Shown piece by piece: positions 1 through 10,700 of a DNA stretch of 64,000 bases. Source of the DNA: Streptomyces sp. DH37 (GTDB taxonomy: Bacteria > Actinomycetota > Actinomycetes > Streptomycetales > Streptomycetaceae); assembly GCF_029813835.1 (NCBI RefSeq), contig NZ_JARVKV010000006.1, forward strand, positions 62,001 to 126,000, in the 5' to 3' direction. The number at the start of each line of letters is the position of its first letter. Within the stretch, counting starts at the first letter, position 1. A program made the position numbers and the translations under genes. Below the pieces are notes generated by a model that saw only the letters and a list, made by a program, of their open reading frames with translations, searched no databases and was not told where the DNA came from.

Positions 1-260
1 AGCACGGCGATTGCCAGGACCACCGCCGTCCGCACGCTGCGGAGCACAGCCGCCGGGCGGCCCTCCGGCCACACGGTGATGAGCACGGTGTACAGGCACA
101 GGACGCCGATGGCGCTCGGGAGTGCCATCAGGTTCCGGCCCACGTCGGACCGCCACCACGGCGCCTTCCAGTGGTAGACCACTACGAACGCCGCGCACGC
201 CAGGAATGCCAGCCCCGATACGATCACGTTCGCCCACCGATCGACGCTCAGGTCGCCCAT
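1..260 (-). CDS. Small phage membrane protein (partial)
   Basis: Starts at an ATG at 260 (MGDLSVDRWANV) and runs off the left edge after 86 codons. Three hydrophobic segments are visible: about residues 13-28, 44-62 and 76-86, the last one cut. It is the most downstream lysis-side gene seen on this strand and follows the next gene by one base. Small multi-pass proteins beside actinophage endolysins are usually holin-like or lysis accessory proteins. No specific family is recognised and the C-terminus is missing. Confidence 0.6.
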   Translation of the reverse strand, partial: MGDLSVDRWANVIVSGLAFLACAAFVVVYHWKAPWWRSDVGRNLMALPSAIGVLCLYTVLITVWPEGRPAAVLRSVRTAVVLAIAV

Positions 261-261
261 T

Positions 262-474
262 TCACGACCCTCCCTCCAGGGCCGAGCGGATCCGCTCGGC
301 GAAGTTGTTCGCTGCCCTCTCCCGTCGCAGTCGGGCCGCGATGGCTTCGACTGCTGGACGGCGCTCCTCTGCTTCTCGGTGAGCGTCGCGGGCCCGCTCC
401 AGCGCTTCTGATGCGGCTTGATGCCCAGGGGTCGGCTTACCCTTGCGCATCAGTCGCTTGATCCACTGGAGCAC
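262..474 (-). CDS. Small charged phage protein, DUF7620-like
   Basis: A 70-residue protein starting MLQWIKRLMRKGKPTPGH, followed by an Arg/Glu/Ala-rich region likely to form one long amphipathic helix. Small proteins of this shape are common next to lysis genes in Streptomyces phages. The start overlaps the 3' end of the upstream membrane-protein gene by 38 bases in another frame, suggesting translational coupling. The function is unknown, and the family name is a recollection of the pattern rather than a search result. Confidence 0.6.
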   Translation of the reverse strand: MLQWIKRLMRKGKPTPGHQAASEALERARDAHREAEERRPAVEAIAARLRRERAANNFAERIRSALEGGS

Positions 475-781
475 GGGGCACCTCCTCCCGGGCGGGCGCA
501 GGACGGGGTAGAGAGGTCAGTACGTGCCCGCTGATCTTCGCGATTTCCAGCAGCTCTGCCGTCTGCTCTCTTTCCTCCTGTCGGGCTTTCTCGGAGGTGG
601 CGTGCGCTTCACGCCACAGGTCCCGCTCTTCCTTCATGTCCTGCAGGGCTGACCGCGGCACGAGACGGCCAGCGAGGACCATGAGGAAGACGATGGCGAG
701 GAGGGCGACCGCGCCGCCCTGGGTTGGGTCAATGCCGAAGGTCTCGGCCACGGTCGCTCTCCCTTGCTGTAACTGGGTCAA
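437..781 (-). CDS. Phage membrane protein with C-terminal coiled coil
   Basis: 114 residues. One hydrophobic segment at about residues 22-40 (GGAVALLAIVFLMVLAGRLV) is followed by a charged Glu/Arg-rich helical stretch (about 45-80) and a Pro-rich tail. It lies directly after the holin gene (stop and start are adjacent) and overlaps the next small gene. Location and topology suggest a second holin or an antiholin-like lysis protein. This is inferred from context; no signature motif is present. Confidence 0.6.
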   Translation of the reverse strand: MTQLQQGRATVAETFGIDPTQGGAVALLAIVFLMVLAGRLVPRSALQDMKEERDLWREAHATSEKARQEEREQTAELLEIAKISGHVLTSLPRPAPAREEVPRAPVDQATDAQG

Positions 782-1066
782 CTACACGCCCGGGGCGGTG
801 GAGGCGCTGTTCTTCGGGCCGATGGCGCGGGCGACGAGGCCCTTCACCAGGGAGCCGACGGCGGCCAGGCCTGCGGCGGCGGCCGTCTCCCAGAACGTCG
901 CGGAGAACAGGTCGCCGGGGCCGGCGGCCAGGGCGACGCCGGCGAAGGCGACGAGGAACGTGGCGATGATCCGCTCGATCAGGTCGCGGGCGTAGGTGCT
1001 CGCGGTCTTGACGACGGTCTCGACGTCGCCGCGGGAGGGCAGGCTGGGGGTGCTCGGTGTGGTCAT
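782..1066 (-). CDS. Holin, actinophage r1t-type
   Basis: 94 residues. A polar N-terminus with SLPSRGDVETVVKT precedes two hydrophobic segments (about residues 36-50 and 57-75) joined by a short GPGDLFSATFW linker, with a basic C-terminus. This layout matches the r1t-like holins of actinophages, which open the cytoplasmic membrane at the end of infection so that the endolysin can reach the wall. It sits 21 bases after the endolysin gene, as expected of a lysis cassette. Confidence 0.75.
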   Translation of the reverse strand: MTTPSTPSLPSRGDVETVVKTASTYARDLIERIIATFLVAFAGVALAAGPGDLFSATFWETAAAAGLAAVGSLVKGLVARAIGPKNSASTAPGV

Positions 1067-1087
1067 GGCAGATCCGATCTGTAGGGG

Positions 1088-2029
1088 TTACCGCGGCGGG
1101 AGCTTGAGCTCCTGGCCAGGGCTGATGGTGTCGGCATCGGCGAGGCCGTTGAGCTTGGCGATCTCGCGGTAGCGGTTGCCGTCGCCGAGCCGGGAGGCGG
1201 CGATGGACCAGAGGGTGTCGCCGCGGCCGACGGTGTAGATCGTGAGCCCGGGGACCCTGAGGGTCTGGCCGACGCGGAGGAGCTCCGGGTCCTTCAGGCC
1301 GTTGAGGTCGACGAGGACGGGCACGGTCGTCTTCCACTGGCGGGCGATGCCCCAGAGGGTGTCGCCGGACTTCACCGTGTACGTGGTGGTCGACGGGGCC
1401 GGGCTGGGTGTCGACGCGGGCGCGGGGGTGCCGGGCTTGGTGGCGAGGCGGGCCCGCACTCGGTCGCGCATCGCCTTCATGGTGAAGCCGCGGGGGTCGA
1501 CCTTGCCGGGCTGCCACTCCAGGTGCCCGATGACGGACTCGGCCTTCCAGCCGTGGTGGCGGCAGATCGCGGCGGCGGCCTTCTCGATGGCCTCCAGCTG
1601 GGCGGCGGGCCAGGGGTCGCGGCCGTCGCCGAGGTTCTCGCACTCGAAGCCGTAGAAGTAGCGGTTGCCGTCGGTGTTGGTCTCGTTGTCGGCCGGGAGG
1701 TCGGCTTCGGCGATGACGGCGCGCAGCACGTCGCCGTCGCCGGAGCCGGCGTGGTTGGCGCGGCCGTAGCCGACGAGGTGGACGGTGCCGTCCTTGGTGA
1801 TGACGCCGTGGCACAGCGGGCCGGGGAGCTGCGCGTACCCGCGGCGGCAGATGTCGACGGTGCGGGCGGAGCCGGACGTCACGGTGTGGTGGATCATCAC
1901 GCCGTTGACGGGCCCCCAGGGGCCGACGTGGTTGCGGTTGTGGTTGCGCCAGTCGCCGACCTCGACGACCTTGCAGCCCTCGGCCTTGAGCTTGGCGCGG
2001 AACTCGGTAGCGGACATGGGTTGGGCCAT
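1088..2029 (-). CDS. Endolysin: N-acetylmuramoyl-L-alanine amidase with two LysM domains
   Basis: 313 residues. An Amidase_2/PGRP-type catalytic domain spans about 30-185, with likely zinc ligands at His47/His48 (IHHTV), His169 (GHLEW) and Asp178 (KVDPRG). A Pro/Ser/Thr linker (about 199-215) leads to two LysM wall-binding domains at about 217-259 and 265-311, each starting YTV..GDTLW. It cleaves the peptide from MurNAc in peptidoglycan for host lysis. The ATG at 2029 was chosen because AGGAGG lies just upstream and the longer frame lacks domain content. There is no signal peptide, so holin-dependent release is expected. Confidence 0.93.
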   Translation of the reverse strand: MAQPMSATEFRAKLKAEGCKVVEVGDWRNHNRNHVGPWGPVNGVMIHHTVTSGSARTVDICRRGYAQLPGPLCHGVITKDGTVHLVGYGRANHAGSGDGDVLRAVIAEADLPADNETNTDGNRYFYGFECENLGDGRDPWPAAQLEAIEKAAAAICRHHGWKAESVIGHLEWQPGKVDPRGFTMKAMRDRVRARLATKPGTPAPASTPSPAPSTTTYTVKSGDTLWGIARQWKTTVPVLVDLNGLKDPELLRVGQTLRVPGLTIYTVGRGDTLWSIAASRLGDGNRYREIAKLNGLADADTISPGQELKLPPR

Positions 2030-2050
2030 CGGGGCCTCCTTGCGGGCATG

Positions 2051-2074
2051 AAAAAGGCCCCGTCGGACGGGGCT
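2051..2074 (-). terminator. Rho-independent terminator between tail spike and endolysin
   Basis: Read on the minus strand, GCCCCGT-CCG-ACGGGGC forms a 7-bp stem with a 3-nt loop and is followed by CTTTTT. It lies after the tail-spike stop codon and before the endolysin RBS, so it probably separates tail and lysis transcription. It is one of the few terminators in the window with a clear U tract. Confidence 0.8.
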
Positions 2075-2091
2075 GCGGTGGTGCGGGCGGG

Positions 2092-4134
2092 TCAGGCGCC
2101 GGTGTCGTAGGGCGACAGGTTCGGGGAGGTGGAGGCGTCGACCGCGTCGGTGGGGTTGCCCTGGCCGAGCCAGTCGTTGCCGAAGCGCCGCACGCCGGTG
2201 TTCCCGGCGGTGATGGACAGGGCGTTCAGCGCCTCGAAGCCCGACCCGGACTTGCGGTACGTGTTGTTCGTGATCGTGATCCCGGCCGTTGAGGTCGTGA
2301 CTCGGATGCCGTAGCCGTTGCCGTCGACCCGGGCGGCGCCGCGGATGAAGTTCCCGTCGATCTTCAACCTGACCCCGGCCGTGACGTGGATGCCGTTCAC
2401 GCCCAGCCGGCTCAGGTGGTTGTGGGCGATGAGGACGTCCGTGCAGGACCCGGCGGTGATGCCGCTGACGTCGGCGTCGTCGATCCGGTTGTTGGCGACC
2501 ACGCCCTCGGTCGTGGAGGTCTGGCTGATGCCGGTGCCCGCGTTGACATCGCGGATGACGTTGCCGGTCACCGCGTAGTGGTCGACGAAGGTCAACCTGA
2601 TGCCGTTCTGCGTGTTGACCTGCTCGATCACGTTGTCGGCGACGGTGACCATGCGGACGCGGCCGGTGGTCTCGCCCTCGATGATGATGGGCTCGTCCTC
2701 GGCGCCGGTGTTGCGGAACGTGCAGCCGACGACGACGGCGCCGGACTGGGCCTGCGAGGCGCTGGTCTGGGTGCCGGACGTGTTGATGGTGTCGTTCGTG
2801 CGGGCCGTGTCGACGGTGCGGACGCGGACGCCGGACGCGCAGTTCACGAGCTGGCAGTTCGCGACCACGACGTCGTCCCACGAGTAGGCGTGGACGGCGT
2901 AGTCGACGAGGCCCTCGAAGGTGCAGTCGGTGACGCGGATGCGCTTGTGCCAGCGGCCGATGCGGGCGGAGTGGGAGCCGACGCCGCGCGCCCACGCGGT
3001 TGTGCCCGCGGTGCCGGACGCGCCGAAGTAGCAGCCCGAGACGCTGACGTCCTCGACGGGGGTGAAGTCGTAGGGGCCGAAGCCGCCGAAGTAGCCGCTG
3101 CCCGCGGCCAGGTCGAGCTGGATCGCCTCCGAGTTCTCCCGGCCGCCGGTGTCGACGAAGCCCAGGAACCGGCTGTCCTGGATACGCACGTCCTTGCAGG
3201 CGTTGGCCTCGATGGCGTGGTAACCGGGCACGTCCCTGATCTCCACGCCGCGCACGAGGATGTTCTGCGCGTGGCCCAGGGAGATGCACATGCGCGGGTT
3301 GGTCAGGCCGGTGGTCGTGGCGCGCATGTCCCACACGCCGCCCTCGATGATGAGCCCGCCGTGCCCGGTGTAGCCGCCGAAGTCCTGGTCGGCGTCGCCG
3401 TTGAGCAGCAGCGTCGCGTCGGCCGCGCGGCGGAAGACCGCGCCGGGCAGCAGCGTCAGCCGGGTGTTGCGGTAGATCCGCAGTGGCAGCGTCGCCAGGC
3501 GGTACGTGCCGGGCGGGACGATGACCCAGCCGCCGCCGTAGGTCGCCGCGGCGGACAGTGCGGCCTGGATCGCGGGCGCGTCGTTGGTGCTGCCGTTGCC
3601 GGTCGCCCCGTAGATGCGCGGGTTGAAGATCCGCATGCCGGTGAGGGCGATGCCGCCCGCCGCGTCGAGGATCCCGCCCACGGTCAGGTCGCCGGTGGTG
3701 TTCAGCGAGTCGACGGTGGCGCCGCCGGCGACGGTCATGCCGGACGCCACCGTGGCCCCGCCGCCGAGGGTGACCGGTGCGGTGACGGTGCCGCCCTCGG
3801 CCTTCTTCAGCGCGTCCGCCACCGCGGCGTGCGCCTCCTGGGCGAGCTCCCGCCCCGCCTCGTACCAGCGCACCGGACCGCTGGGCCCGTTGTACTCGTA
3901 CTCGATCGCGCTGACCCCGTCCGCCTTGAACGTCCGGATCGCGCCGGGGGCATCGGACGCGGGGCCGTTGGTGCGCAGCTCGGCGATCGGCGTGACGCCG
4001 TCCGCCTCGTACAGTGCGGTCACCAGCGCGCCGGTCCCGGCCGCGCGCACCAGCACCGGATAGTCCGGCACCACCGCGCCGGTGCTGGTGGTCAGGACTG
4101 CTGCGGGGTTGCCGCCGTAGGTGTACAGAGCCAT
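2092..4134 (-). CDS. Tail spike / receptor-binding protein, pectate-lyase-like beta-helix
   Basis: 680 residues. The N-terminal ~150 residues resemble a virion-anchoring region. The sequence [20 protein letters not shown] (about 170-190) is the entry motif of the Pectate_lyase_3 / right-handed beta-helix fold. Next come about 450 residues of short beta-rich repeats with many N-x-I, V-x-G-N and T-I/V-T-x-N patterns (for example [28 protein letters not shown]). The fold is used by phages to bind or depolymerise surface carbohydrate. The catalytic residues and the substrate cannot be assigned from sequence alone. Confidence 0.85.
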   Translation of the reverse strand: MALYTYGGNPAAVLTTSTGAVVPDYPVLVRAAGTGALVTALYEADGVTPIAELRTNGPASDAPGAIRTFKADGVSAIEYEYNGPSGPVRWYEAGRELAQEAHAAVADALKKAEGGTVTAPVTLGGGATVASGMTVAGGATVDSLNTTGDLTVGGILDAAGGIALTGMRIFNPRIYGATGNGSTNDAPAIQAALSAAATYGGGWVIVPPGTYRLATLPLRIYRNTRLTLLPGAVFRRAADATLLLNGDADQDFGGYTGHGGLIIEGGVWDMRATTTGLTNPRMCISLGHAQNILVRGVEIRDVPGYHAIEANACKDVRIQDSRFLGFVDTGGRENSEAIQLDLAAGSGYFGGFGPYDFTPVEDVSVSGCYFGASGTAGTTAWARGVGSHSARIGRWHKRIRVTDCTFEGLVDYAVHAYSWDDVVVANCQLVNCASGVRVRTVDTARTNDTINTSGTQTSASQAQSGAVVVGCTFRNTGAEDEPIIIEGETTGRVRMVTVADNVIEQVNTQNGIRLTFVDHYAVTGNVIRDVNAGTGISQTSTTEGVVANNRIDDADVSGITAGSCTDVLIAHNHLSRLGVNGIHVTAGVRLKIDGNFIRGAARVDGNGYGIRVTTSTAGITITNNTYRKSGSGFEALNALSITAGNTGVRRFGNDWLGQGNPTDAVDASTSPNLSPYDTGA

Positions 4135-4144
4135 CGACGCCCCC

Positions 4145-4765
4145 TCAGTCGAGCCAGTAGTAGCCGCTGATGTTCACCCACGGGGTGCCGGCGGTGGACT
4201 CCTGGTTCCACCACACGAGCGTCCCCGGCGGGCCCCACGTGCTGCTCGGGTTGTCGGCGCCGACGATCTCGACCTTGCCGACGCCGGAGGCGATGTCGCC
4301 GGCCAGCGAGGTCGGGCACGGGTAGGTGGCCTGCGTCACCGGCGCGAGGTTCGTGGGCACGGCGCAGATCGCGGCGCCGGACGTGCCGACGATGTTCGAC
4401 TCGTCCGTTTTGGCGATCCTGCCGCGCAGATAGACCTGGTTGCCGACGCGCCGGTACTGGGCGGGCGGGCTGGAGACCGTCATGCCCGCGGCGGGGGTGA
4501 CGTTCTGCCAGCTCTCGTAGGGCTCCCACACGGTCGTCCACACGTCCGGGCTCACGCCGGTCTTGATCCACAGGGTGCCGTTGTCGGCGACGACGGCGGT
4601 GCTGACGGGCGCCCCGGCGAACTCGGTGTCGCGCTCGGCCTCGTTGGTGACGTGGTGGAGCAGGCGCGGGTCGATGGCGGCGGCGAGCGCGGCCAGCTGC
4701 CCGGAGCCCGCGGGCGCGTCACCGCCGTCCGGGACGGGCAGGTCTGCGTATCCGATGGTGGCCAA
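4145..4765 (-). CDS. Minor tail protein
   Basis: 206 residues, starting MATIGYADLPVPDGGDAP. A short helical N-terminal region (about 25-50, AALAAAIDPRLLHHVTNEAERD) is followed by a beta-rich, Trp/Gly-rich region ending in WVNISGYYWLD. Proteins with this N-terminus lie beside tail-spike genes in many Streptomyces phages and are thought to be baseplate or fibre components. It lies 10 bases upstream of the tail spike in the same operon. The detailed function is unknown. Confidence 0.7.
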   Translation of the reverse strand: MATIGYADLPVPDGGDAPAGSGQLAALAAAIDPRLLHHVTNEAERDTEFAGAPVSTAVVADNGTLWIKTGVSPDVWTTVWEPYESWQNVTPAAGMTVSSPPAQYRRVGNQVYLRGRIAKTDESNIVGTSGAAICAVPTNLAPVTQATYPCPTSLAGDIASGVGKVEIVGADNPSSTWGPPGTLVWWNQESTAGTPWVNISGYYWLD

Positions 4766-4775
4766 GGGGCGTCTC

Positions 4776-5696
4776 CTATGCAGAGAAGCTGATGGTGATC
4801 TTGCCGCCGCTGACCGCCATGTAGTTGCGGGTGCCGGTGTCGTAGATGGCCAGACCGCGGGCGGCGCCGGAGGCGAGCTGGGTGACCCACGAGGCGGGCA
4901 GGGCCGCGGTCCTCGTGGCGCCGACGGAGAGGGACATGACGTCCTCCGGGCCGGAGTTGATGTTGAGCTGGCCGCCCGGCGCGCTGGTGTAGTCGTGCAG
5001 GTACGCGCGCACCGGGCGGGAGGCGTTGACGCCGCTCCCCCGCCGCCGGGTGAACGTCACCCGCATGTCGGCCACGGTCTTGCCCGTGCAGGCGTCAGCG
5101 ATGGCGGTGCCGTAGAACCAGGCTCCACGCCTGTTGCCGCCGCCGGTCCAGTCGCCCTGCATCGGGTAGTCGACGTAGTCGTCCGGCCTCCCGTTCCGCC
5201 ACGAGCCGGACGAGGTCGGCGAGATGGTGACCGTCTTCGGGGCCTGCACGGGCGGAGCGTCCGGCGACGGGTCGACGACCGCGCCGACCGGGTAGTACAG
5301 CTCGATCTGCCCGGCCGCGCTCTGGCGGAAGTACGGCAGCGCCGATGCCTGCTGCCAGCCCGTCCCGGCCGGGGCGCCCACACCCCACGTCACCGAGCGG
5401 ACGACCTGCGCCTCCGCGGCGATGGTCCGCACCGACTCCTCGCTGGCCTCGCCCGGGTCCGGGCCCACCCGGTACTCGACGATCGGGTGCGCGCCCAGCC
5501 GGACCACCACCCAGTCACCAGCGCGGCGGCCCCGGTAGGCGTCCGTGCACGGCACGTCCGTGACTAGCGACCCCTGCAGCATGATGTTGACCCGGCCGTC
5601 CTCGGTGACGTCCACGACCTGGGCGCTGACGCGGGTCGGCCCGCTGGGGCCGGTACGCGCCGTCTGCTCACTCCACAGGACCGCCTCGTCCGCCAT
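4776..5696 (-). CDS. Minor tail protein with C-terminal beta-sandwich
   Basis: 306 residues. The ATG at 5696 overlaps the upstream stop codon by one base (TGATG), which fixes this start; a longer open frame upstream is a shadow of the neighbouring gene. The N-terminal ~100 residues look like an OB-fold-like minor tail domain (TRVSAQVVDVTEDGRVNIML). The C-terminal ~190 residues are Gly/Thr-rich and beta-predicted. It belongs to the actinophage baseplate gene set; the precise role is not known. Confidence 0.7.
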   Translation of the reverse strand: MADEAVLWSEQTARTGPSGPTRVSAQVVDVTEDGRVNIMLQGSLVTDVPCTDAYRGRRAGDWVVVRLGAHPIVEYRVGPDPGEASEESVRTIAAEAQVVRSVTWGVGAPAGTGWQQASALPYFRQSAAGQIELYYPVGAVVDPSPDAPPVQAPKTVTISPTSSGSWRNGRPDDYVDYPMQGDWTGGGNRRGAWFYGTAIADACTGKTVADMRVTFTRRRGSGVNASRPVRAYLHDYTSAPGGQLNINSGPEDVMSLSVGATRTAALPASWVTQLASGAARGLAIYDTGTRNYMAVSGGKITISFSA

Positions 5697-6853
5697 CACA
5701 GCCTCCTCGAGGTCGTGCGGGTCGAGCAGGACATGGAGGCGGCGCCGAGCGTGTAGGACAGGGAGTCGATGAGGTGCCGCTCCCACCGGCCCGGCTCGGT
5801 CTCGACCTCGACGACGTCGCCCGGCTCCAGCGCCGGATTGCACACTGCGGTGAGGCTGAGCGACGCCTGCAGGCCGAGGCTGTCGGCGAGCTTCGCCCGG
5901 GCCACGGCCTGCGCCTGCGGCATCGAGGTGATGAGGGCGTCGGAGTGGCGGGCGACCCGCAGCCGCACCCAGTGCAGGCCCTCCCGCTGCGCCGCCAACG
6001 GATCCTGGATCGGGTCCGGCCCGGCGTAGGTCAGCGAATTCGGGTCGGAGTCCCACGCGTAGGCCGGGCCGATGGCCGCGCCCTCGCCGCTGCTCTCGCC
6101 GGAGACGGCCCAGACGTTGGCCAGACCCTCGCTGCTCTGCTCCTGCTGCGGCTCGACCAGGACGCCGCCAACACCCGCGCCGATGCGCCACACGATCGGG
6201 TCGTCGATGGTGGGCACGGGGCCGACGGTGATGACGCCGCGGGCGTCCGCCCAGATCTCCCCCGCCAGCGCCTGCGCGATGCCCGTGCCCTGCCCGGTGG
6301 AGTCCGCTCCGGCGGCCAGCACCGACCACCGGTCCTCCTCGGCGAGGAACGACGGCACCGGCGTGTCCGGGTCGACCCCGGCCCGCCACGCCACCGACGC
6401 CCCGGGCAGCGCCGCAGCCACGAGCGCCTCGATCAGATCCTTCGCCCGGCCGGGGCCGATGGTCTGCGGCGCCGGGAAAGAGGCGGCCCGCAGTTCGTCC
6501 TCGACCCCGCCGAACTCCACTTCGATGCCGGTCTTCGTGAGCCGGCAGCGCGTGACCGCGTACCGGCCGGCCGGGAACCACACTGGGGAGGAGCGAGGCA
6601 GTGTCACGCCCTGCCACAGGCGCACCGCGGTGGAGATGGGGTTGATGCCGTCCCGGCCCAGGGCCACGCCGGTCAGGGTCGCGGAGCCGGTGTAGCGGGC
6701 CTCCGCGGTGCGCGAGGCGGTGATCTGCGCCGACCCCGCGACCAGCCCGCACGACTGCCAGGTCAGGCCGCCGTCGTTACTCCACTCCGCCCGGTACGGC
6801 CGGCCCACCGCCTGCGGCAGCGCGGCCAGCACCTCCGCGCTGATGCGCAGCAC
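5696..6853 (-). CDS. Minor tail protein, DUF5047-like
   Basis: 385 residues. The first ~130 residues (RPYRAEWSNDGGLTWQSCG, then a YTGSATLTGVALGRDG strand pattern) match the DUF5047 type found in Streptomyces phage tail operons, and a baseplate hub-like region follows. A late segment (LEPGDVVEVETEPGRWERHL) resembles domains of phage tail hub proteins. It sits between the distal-tail-type protein and another minor tail protein with 1-2 base spacing. A role as tail-tip hub is likely but inferred. Confidence 0.75.
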   Translation of the reverse strand: MLRISAEVLAALPQAVGRPYRAEWSNDGGLTWQSCGLVAGSAQITASRTAEARYTGSATLTGVALGRDGINPISTAVRLWQGVTLPRSSPVWFPAGRYAVTRCRLTKTGIEVEFGGVEDELRAASFPAPQTIGPGRAKDLIEALVAAALPGASVAWRAGVDPDTPVPSFLAEEDRWSVLAAGADSTGQGTGIAQALAGEIWADARGVITVGPVPTIDDPIVWRIGAGVGGVLVEPQQEQSSEGLANVWAVSGESSGEGAAIGPAYAWDSDPNSLTYAGPDPIQDPLAAQREGLHWVRLRVARHSDALITSMPQAQAVARAKLADSLGLQASLSLTAVCNPALEPGDVVEVETEPGRWERHLIDSLSYTLGAASMSCSTRTTSRRL

Positions 6854-6854
6854 C

Positions 6855-7733
6855 TCACACCGCCCCGTTCACCGCGGCCGACGCCCACGACGGGTAGCTC
6901 GCGGCGAACGCATCCCACGTGGCGAACCGCTCGCCGACCACGTCCCAGGACCAGCCGGGCACCCGCAGCGGCTGCCCGGCGGTGTCCGGCCGGGCCACCT
7001 GCACCACCTGCGCGGTGAACGTCCGCGGCTGATCCGGGGTGGACACCGTCGACTCCTGCGGGGAGCCGAACAGGGCGTACAGGTCGGGCCGGTGGTAGCC
7101 GGGCAGCGTCTGGATCAGCCGCACCCCCGGCGTGGTCAGCAGCTCCCGCAGCGCCTCGATCTCAGCCCCCTCGGCGTCGATCGTGATGTCCGAGGTGCTC
7201 GCCGAGTACACGTCCTGGCTGGCGGCCGGGTACTGCGAGCCCTGCACCTGCGCGGAGTCGATCCGGGACTCCCACTGCAGCGTCGGCCAGGACAGCACCG
7301 TCACCCGCGCCGACAGCGACGGATCGTCGATGCTCTTGATCCACACGTCCGCCGGGGGCGTCGGCGCCGGGACCGTGACCGCCAACGACGAGGACGGGCC
7401 GGTGGTGCCGTCCGCGTAGATCGGCGTGGCCGTGTACGCCACCCCGACGCCCAGCGGCGCCTCGTGGTCGTAGGCCGAGCCGACCCCGCCCACCGCCCAC
7501 GCCGCATCCCCCGAGCGGACCGGCACCACGGCGGCCGACCCCGGGTCCTGCCGCACGATCCGCACCCGCAGCACATCCGCCGCGTCCGCCAGCGGGGTGC
7601 CGGCCGTGTAGTCCACGGCCAGCACCACACCCGCGTGCGTCTCGTCCACCGCCGCCGTCAGCCAGCCATCCGGGCTGACCACCTTCACCGGAGGCGACAC
7701 CACCGGCGCCGACAAGTCCACGATCATCGGCAT
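6855..7733 (-). CDS. Minor tail protein, distal-tail type
   Basis: 292 residues. It lies directly downstream of the tape-measure gene, where siphophages encode the distal tail protein. The sequence is beta-rich: the N-terminal half resembles a fibronectin/Ig-like module (ADVLRVRIVRQDPGS, GVAYTATPIYADG), and the C-terminal half carries ALFGSPQESTVSTPDQP and a W-rich end. It probably joins the tail tube to the baseplate. The assignment rests mainly on gene order. Confidence 0.7.
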   Translation of the reverse strand: MPMIVDLSAPVVSPPVKVVSPDGWLTAAVDETHAGVVLAVDYTAGTPLADAADVLRVRIVRQDPGSAAVVPVRSGDAAWAVGGVGSAYDHEAPLGVGVAYTATPIYADGTTGPSSSLAVTVPAPTPPADVWIKSIDDPSLSARVTVLSWPTLQWESRIDSAQVQGSQYPAASQDVYSASTSDITIDAEGAEIEALRELLTTPGVRLIQTLPGYHRPDLYALFGSPQESTVSTPDQPRTFTAQVVQVARPDTAGQPLRVPGWSWDVVGERFATWDAFAASYPSWASAAVNGAV

Positions 7734-7745
7734 GAGGTGCCTCCT

Positions 7746-10700
7746 CTACTGCTTGACTCCGGCCTGCAGGCGACGGCGGGCCCGCGCGAACCCCGCCTGA
7801 ACACGGCCCTCCGCGAGCTCCTCGACGTAGGCGTCGAACTCCCGGTCGGCCACCCGCAGCGCCAGCCGGTCACCCGGCTGAAGACCGGAGACGGTTTCCG
7901 CGCCGCGGGCGGCGAGAGTGGACATGTCCCGGAACTGCTGCGGTGTGAGCACCGCCTCCGGCTGGGACAGGCCGTTGAACCCGAGCTGTCCCGGCATGAG
8001 CCAGCCGCCCGAGTCGTAGCCGCCGGGCCGGTCGTAGGCCCGGGCGAGCCCGCCGTACTGCGCGAGCGCGTACCGCATGGACGAGTAGATGTTCGCCAGC
8101 GGATCCACCGAGACGCCGTACATCTTCGGGCCCTTGCCGCGGAACTGTCCGGCGTGCCGCTCGAACGTCGGGCGGATGACCTGCATCAGTCCGACGCTCG
8201 GGTGGCCGCGCTGCCAGTTGATATCCCACCGGTTGACCGCGCGCGGGTCGCCGCCGGACTCCTGGTTCATCCGCCGCAGCGTGGTGTTCGCCAGGCTCCT
8301 CGGCTGGCCGACCAGCCCCAGGGCGCGCAGTACCACCGACCGCCAGCGCTCCACGCCCCGACCGCCCGACGGGCCCCCGGCGCCGTTCAGGAGCGGCATC
8401 GGGTCGATCGCCCGCCCGTTCTGCCGCGCCTCCAGGTGGAGGTGCGGGCCGGTGACATTGCCGGTCGCGCCCACGCTGCCGATCCGCTGCCCGGCGCCGA
8501 CACGAGCACCGACCTTCGTCATGATCTTCGACAGGTGGGCATACAGCGACTGCAGGCCGCCGCCGTGGTCGACGACCACGTGCATCCCGTAGGGGCCGCC
8601 GTTGCGGGCCCTGGATACCCGGCCGTCGGCCACGGCCCGCACCGCGGCGCCGACCGCCGCCGGGAAGTCGAGGCCGGTGTGCCGGCCCGATGCCCAGCGG
8701 GACCCGGCGACGCCGAAGCGGGTGCCGAACGCGGCCGTTACGGGCTTGACCCACTGGCCGGTCGTGGCGGTCGCTGCGCCGAGGACCCGGTCCTTCAGCA
8801 CGGACAGCATCCGCTGCGGCAGGCGGGCGAGCATTTTCGCCCAGCCCGAGGAGCCGATGTCGGCGATACGGTCCTTGATGAAGCCGACCGCCTTGTCCCA
8901 CATCTTCGAGGGGCTGGTCAGGAAGTCGGCGCCGCTCATCACAGCACTGCCGACCCTCTTCGCCTTGTCTGTGACCCAGTCGACGATGCCGCCGTCGGCG
9001 AAGCCCGGCAGTCCCAGAGCCCGCTGTACGCCGCTGATGCCGCCCGCGCGGGCGGCGGCGTTCATGGCATGCACGTAGCCGGGGCCGACCGCGCGGGTCC
9101 ACTCCGGCCGCATGACGGCCTCGCCTCCGGACAGGGCGGCGAGGTGGACGTCCCGGCCCGGGGTATAGCCGGGCAGGACACCGCCGGTGGCGAAGCCCTT
9201 CGGGAGTTTCACCTCTCCGAGCTTGTCCATGCCGACGAACCCGGCGACCTTGTTGAAGACGCTCCGAATGCCCTTGTTGTAGACCGTCTCGATGATGAAC
9301 TTCACCGGCTTTTTGGCGATGTCGCCGACCTTGTCCCAGGCCTTGCCGATGCCGTCCTTGGCGGTCTCGAAGCCCTCCCTGACCTTGCCGATACCCTGCC
9401 GGATCAGATCGAAGGCCGGCCTGATTCCCTTCTCCCACAGCCAGGTGGCCTTGTCGGCGATCCAATTGAATACGGGCTGGACGGCCTTCTCCCACAGCCA
9501 GCCGAAGGCGTCGCCGAGCTTCCCGATAGCCCAGCGCACGAATCCGAAGTACCGCTTGACGATGTTGTTCCACCACCACCGGAACAGCCCGGCGATGAAG
9601 TTGAACACCGGCCGGATGACCTTCTCCCACAGCCAGGTCGCCACCCAGCCGATACCCCGGAACGCCCCCCGAACGAGCTGGAAGTACCGCTTGACGATGT
9701 TGTTCCACCACCAGGCGATCAGCGCGCCGATCCACTTGAAGACGGGCGAGAGCACTGCCTCCCACAGCCACATGGCAATGCGGCCGACCATCTTCCAGTA
9801 GGCGATGATGAAGCCGATATACGGCTTGATGATGTACGTCCACAGCCAGACGACGATCTTGCCGATCCACTCGAACACCGGCTTCAGTACGGCATTCCAC
9901 GTCCACAGGGCAGCGATCTGGATCCACTTCCAGGCGGTTTGCACGCCGGTGCGGAACCAGTCGAACCTGTTGTACGCGTAGATCACTGCGGCGACGAGCG
10001 CCATAATTCCGATGACGACCAGGGTGATGGGATTCGCCGACATGGCCAGGTTCAGCGCCCACTGCGCGATCGTCCACAGCTTCATCGCGATGATCGCCAG
10101 GTAGATGGCCTGAATCATCCACGGGGCTTTGTCCGCGATAATTCCGATCGCCTCGGCGAGCCCGCCGAGCACCATGAGGAGCACGGCGGAGATGGGCGCC
10201 AGGGCCTTGCCGACATCGATGAAGGCGACACCGAGTTGCCGCAGGAACTCGCCCAGCTTCGGCGCCGTCACCGAGCTGTACTCCAGGAACTTCTCGAACT
10301 CCGGGCTGCCCTTCAGCGAGGTGCCCCAGTCGGCGAAGCGGCCGGTGATGGACCGCATCCGGCCGTCGATAGAGTCCATGTGCGGCATGAACGCCTGCAG
10401 GATGCCGCCGACGCCGCGGCCGATGTTGGCCAGGGAGACACCCAGGCCGATGATCGCCGGGCGCACCGAGCCGGCCAGGTCCTTCTTGAACTCGGCCCAG
10501 CCCTCCGAGCGGAACGCGCGCGAGGCGCGGTCCTGGAGCTCGCCGATCGCGTCGGCGGCCTCGCGGACGAACGGCGTCAGCCCCGGCAGTGAGCGGCGCA
10601 TCCCGTCCAGCGCCCGGGTGAAGATCGGCATGATGTGCGGCTGCAGCTCACGCGACCAGCCCCGGAACGCCTCCCGCAGCGCCATGAACGCGTTGAAGGT

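Noticed and set aside
6708..10592. Very long open frame on the plus strand opposite the tape-measure gene
   Set aside because: It is a high-GC antisense shadow: Arg/Pro/Gly-rich with no domain, and the opposite strand has clear tail, M23 and transglycosylase motifs.
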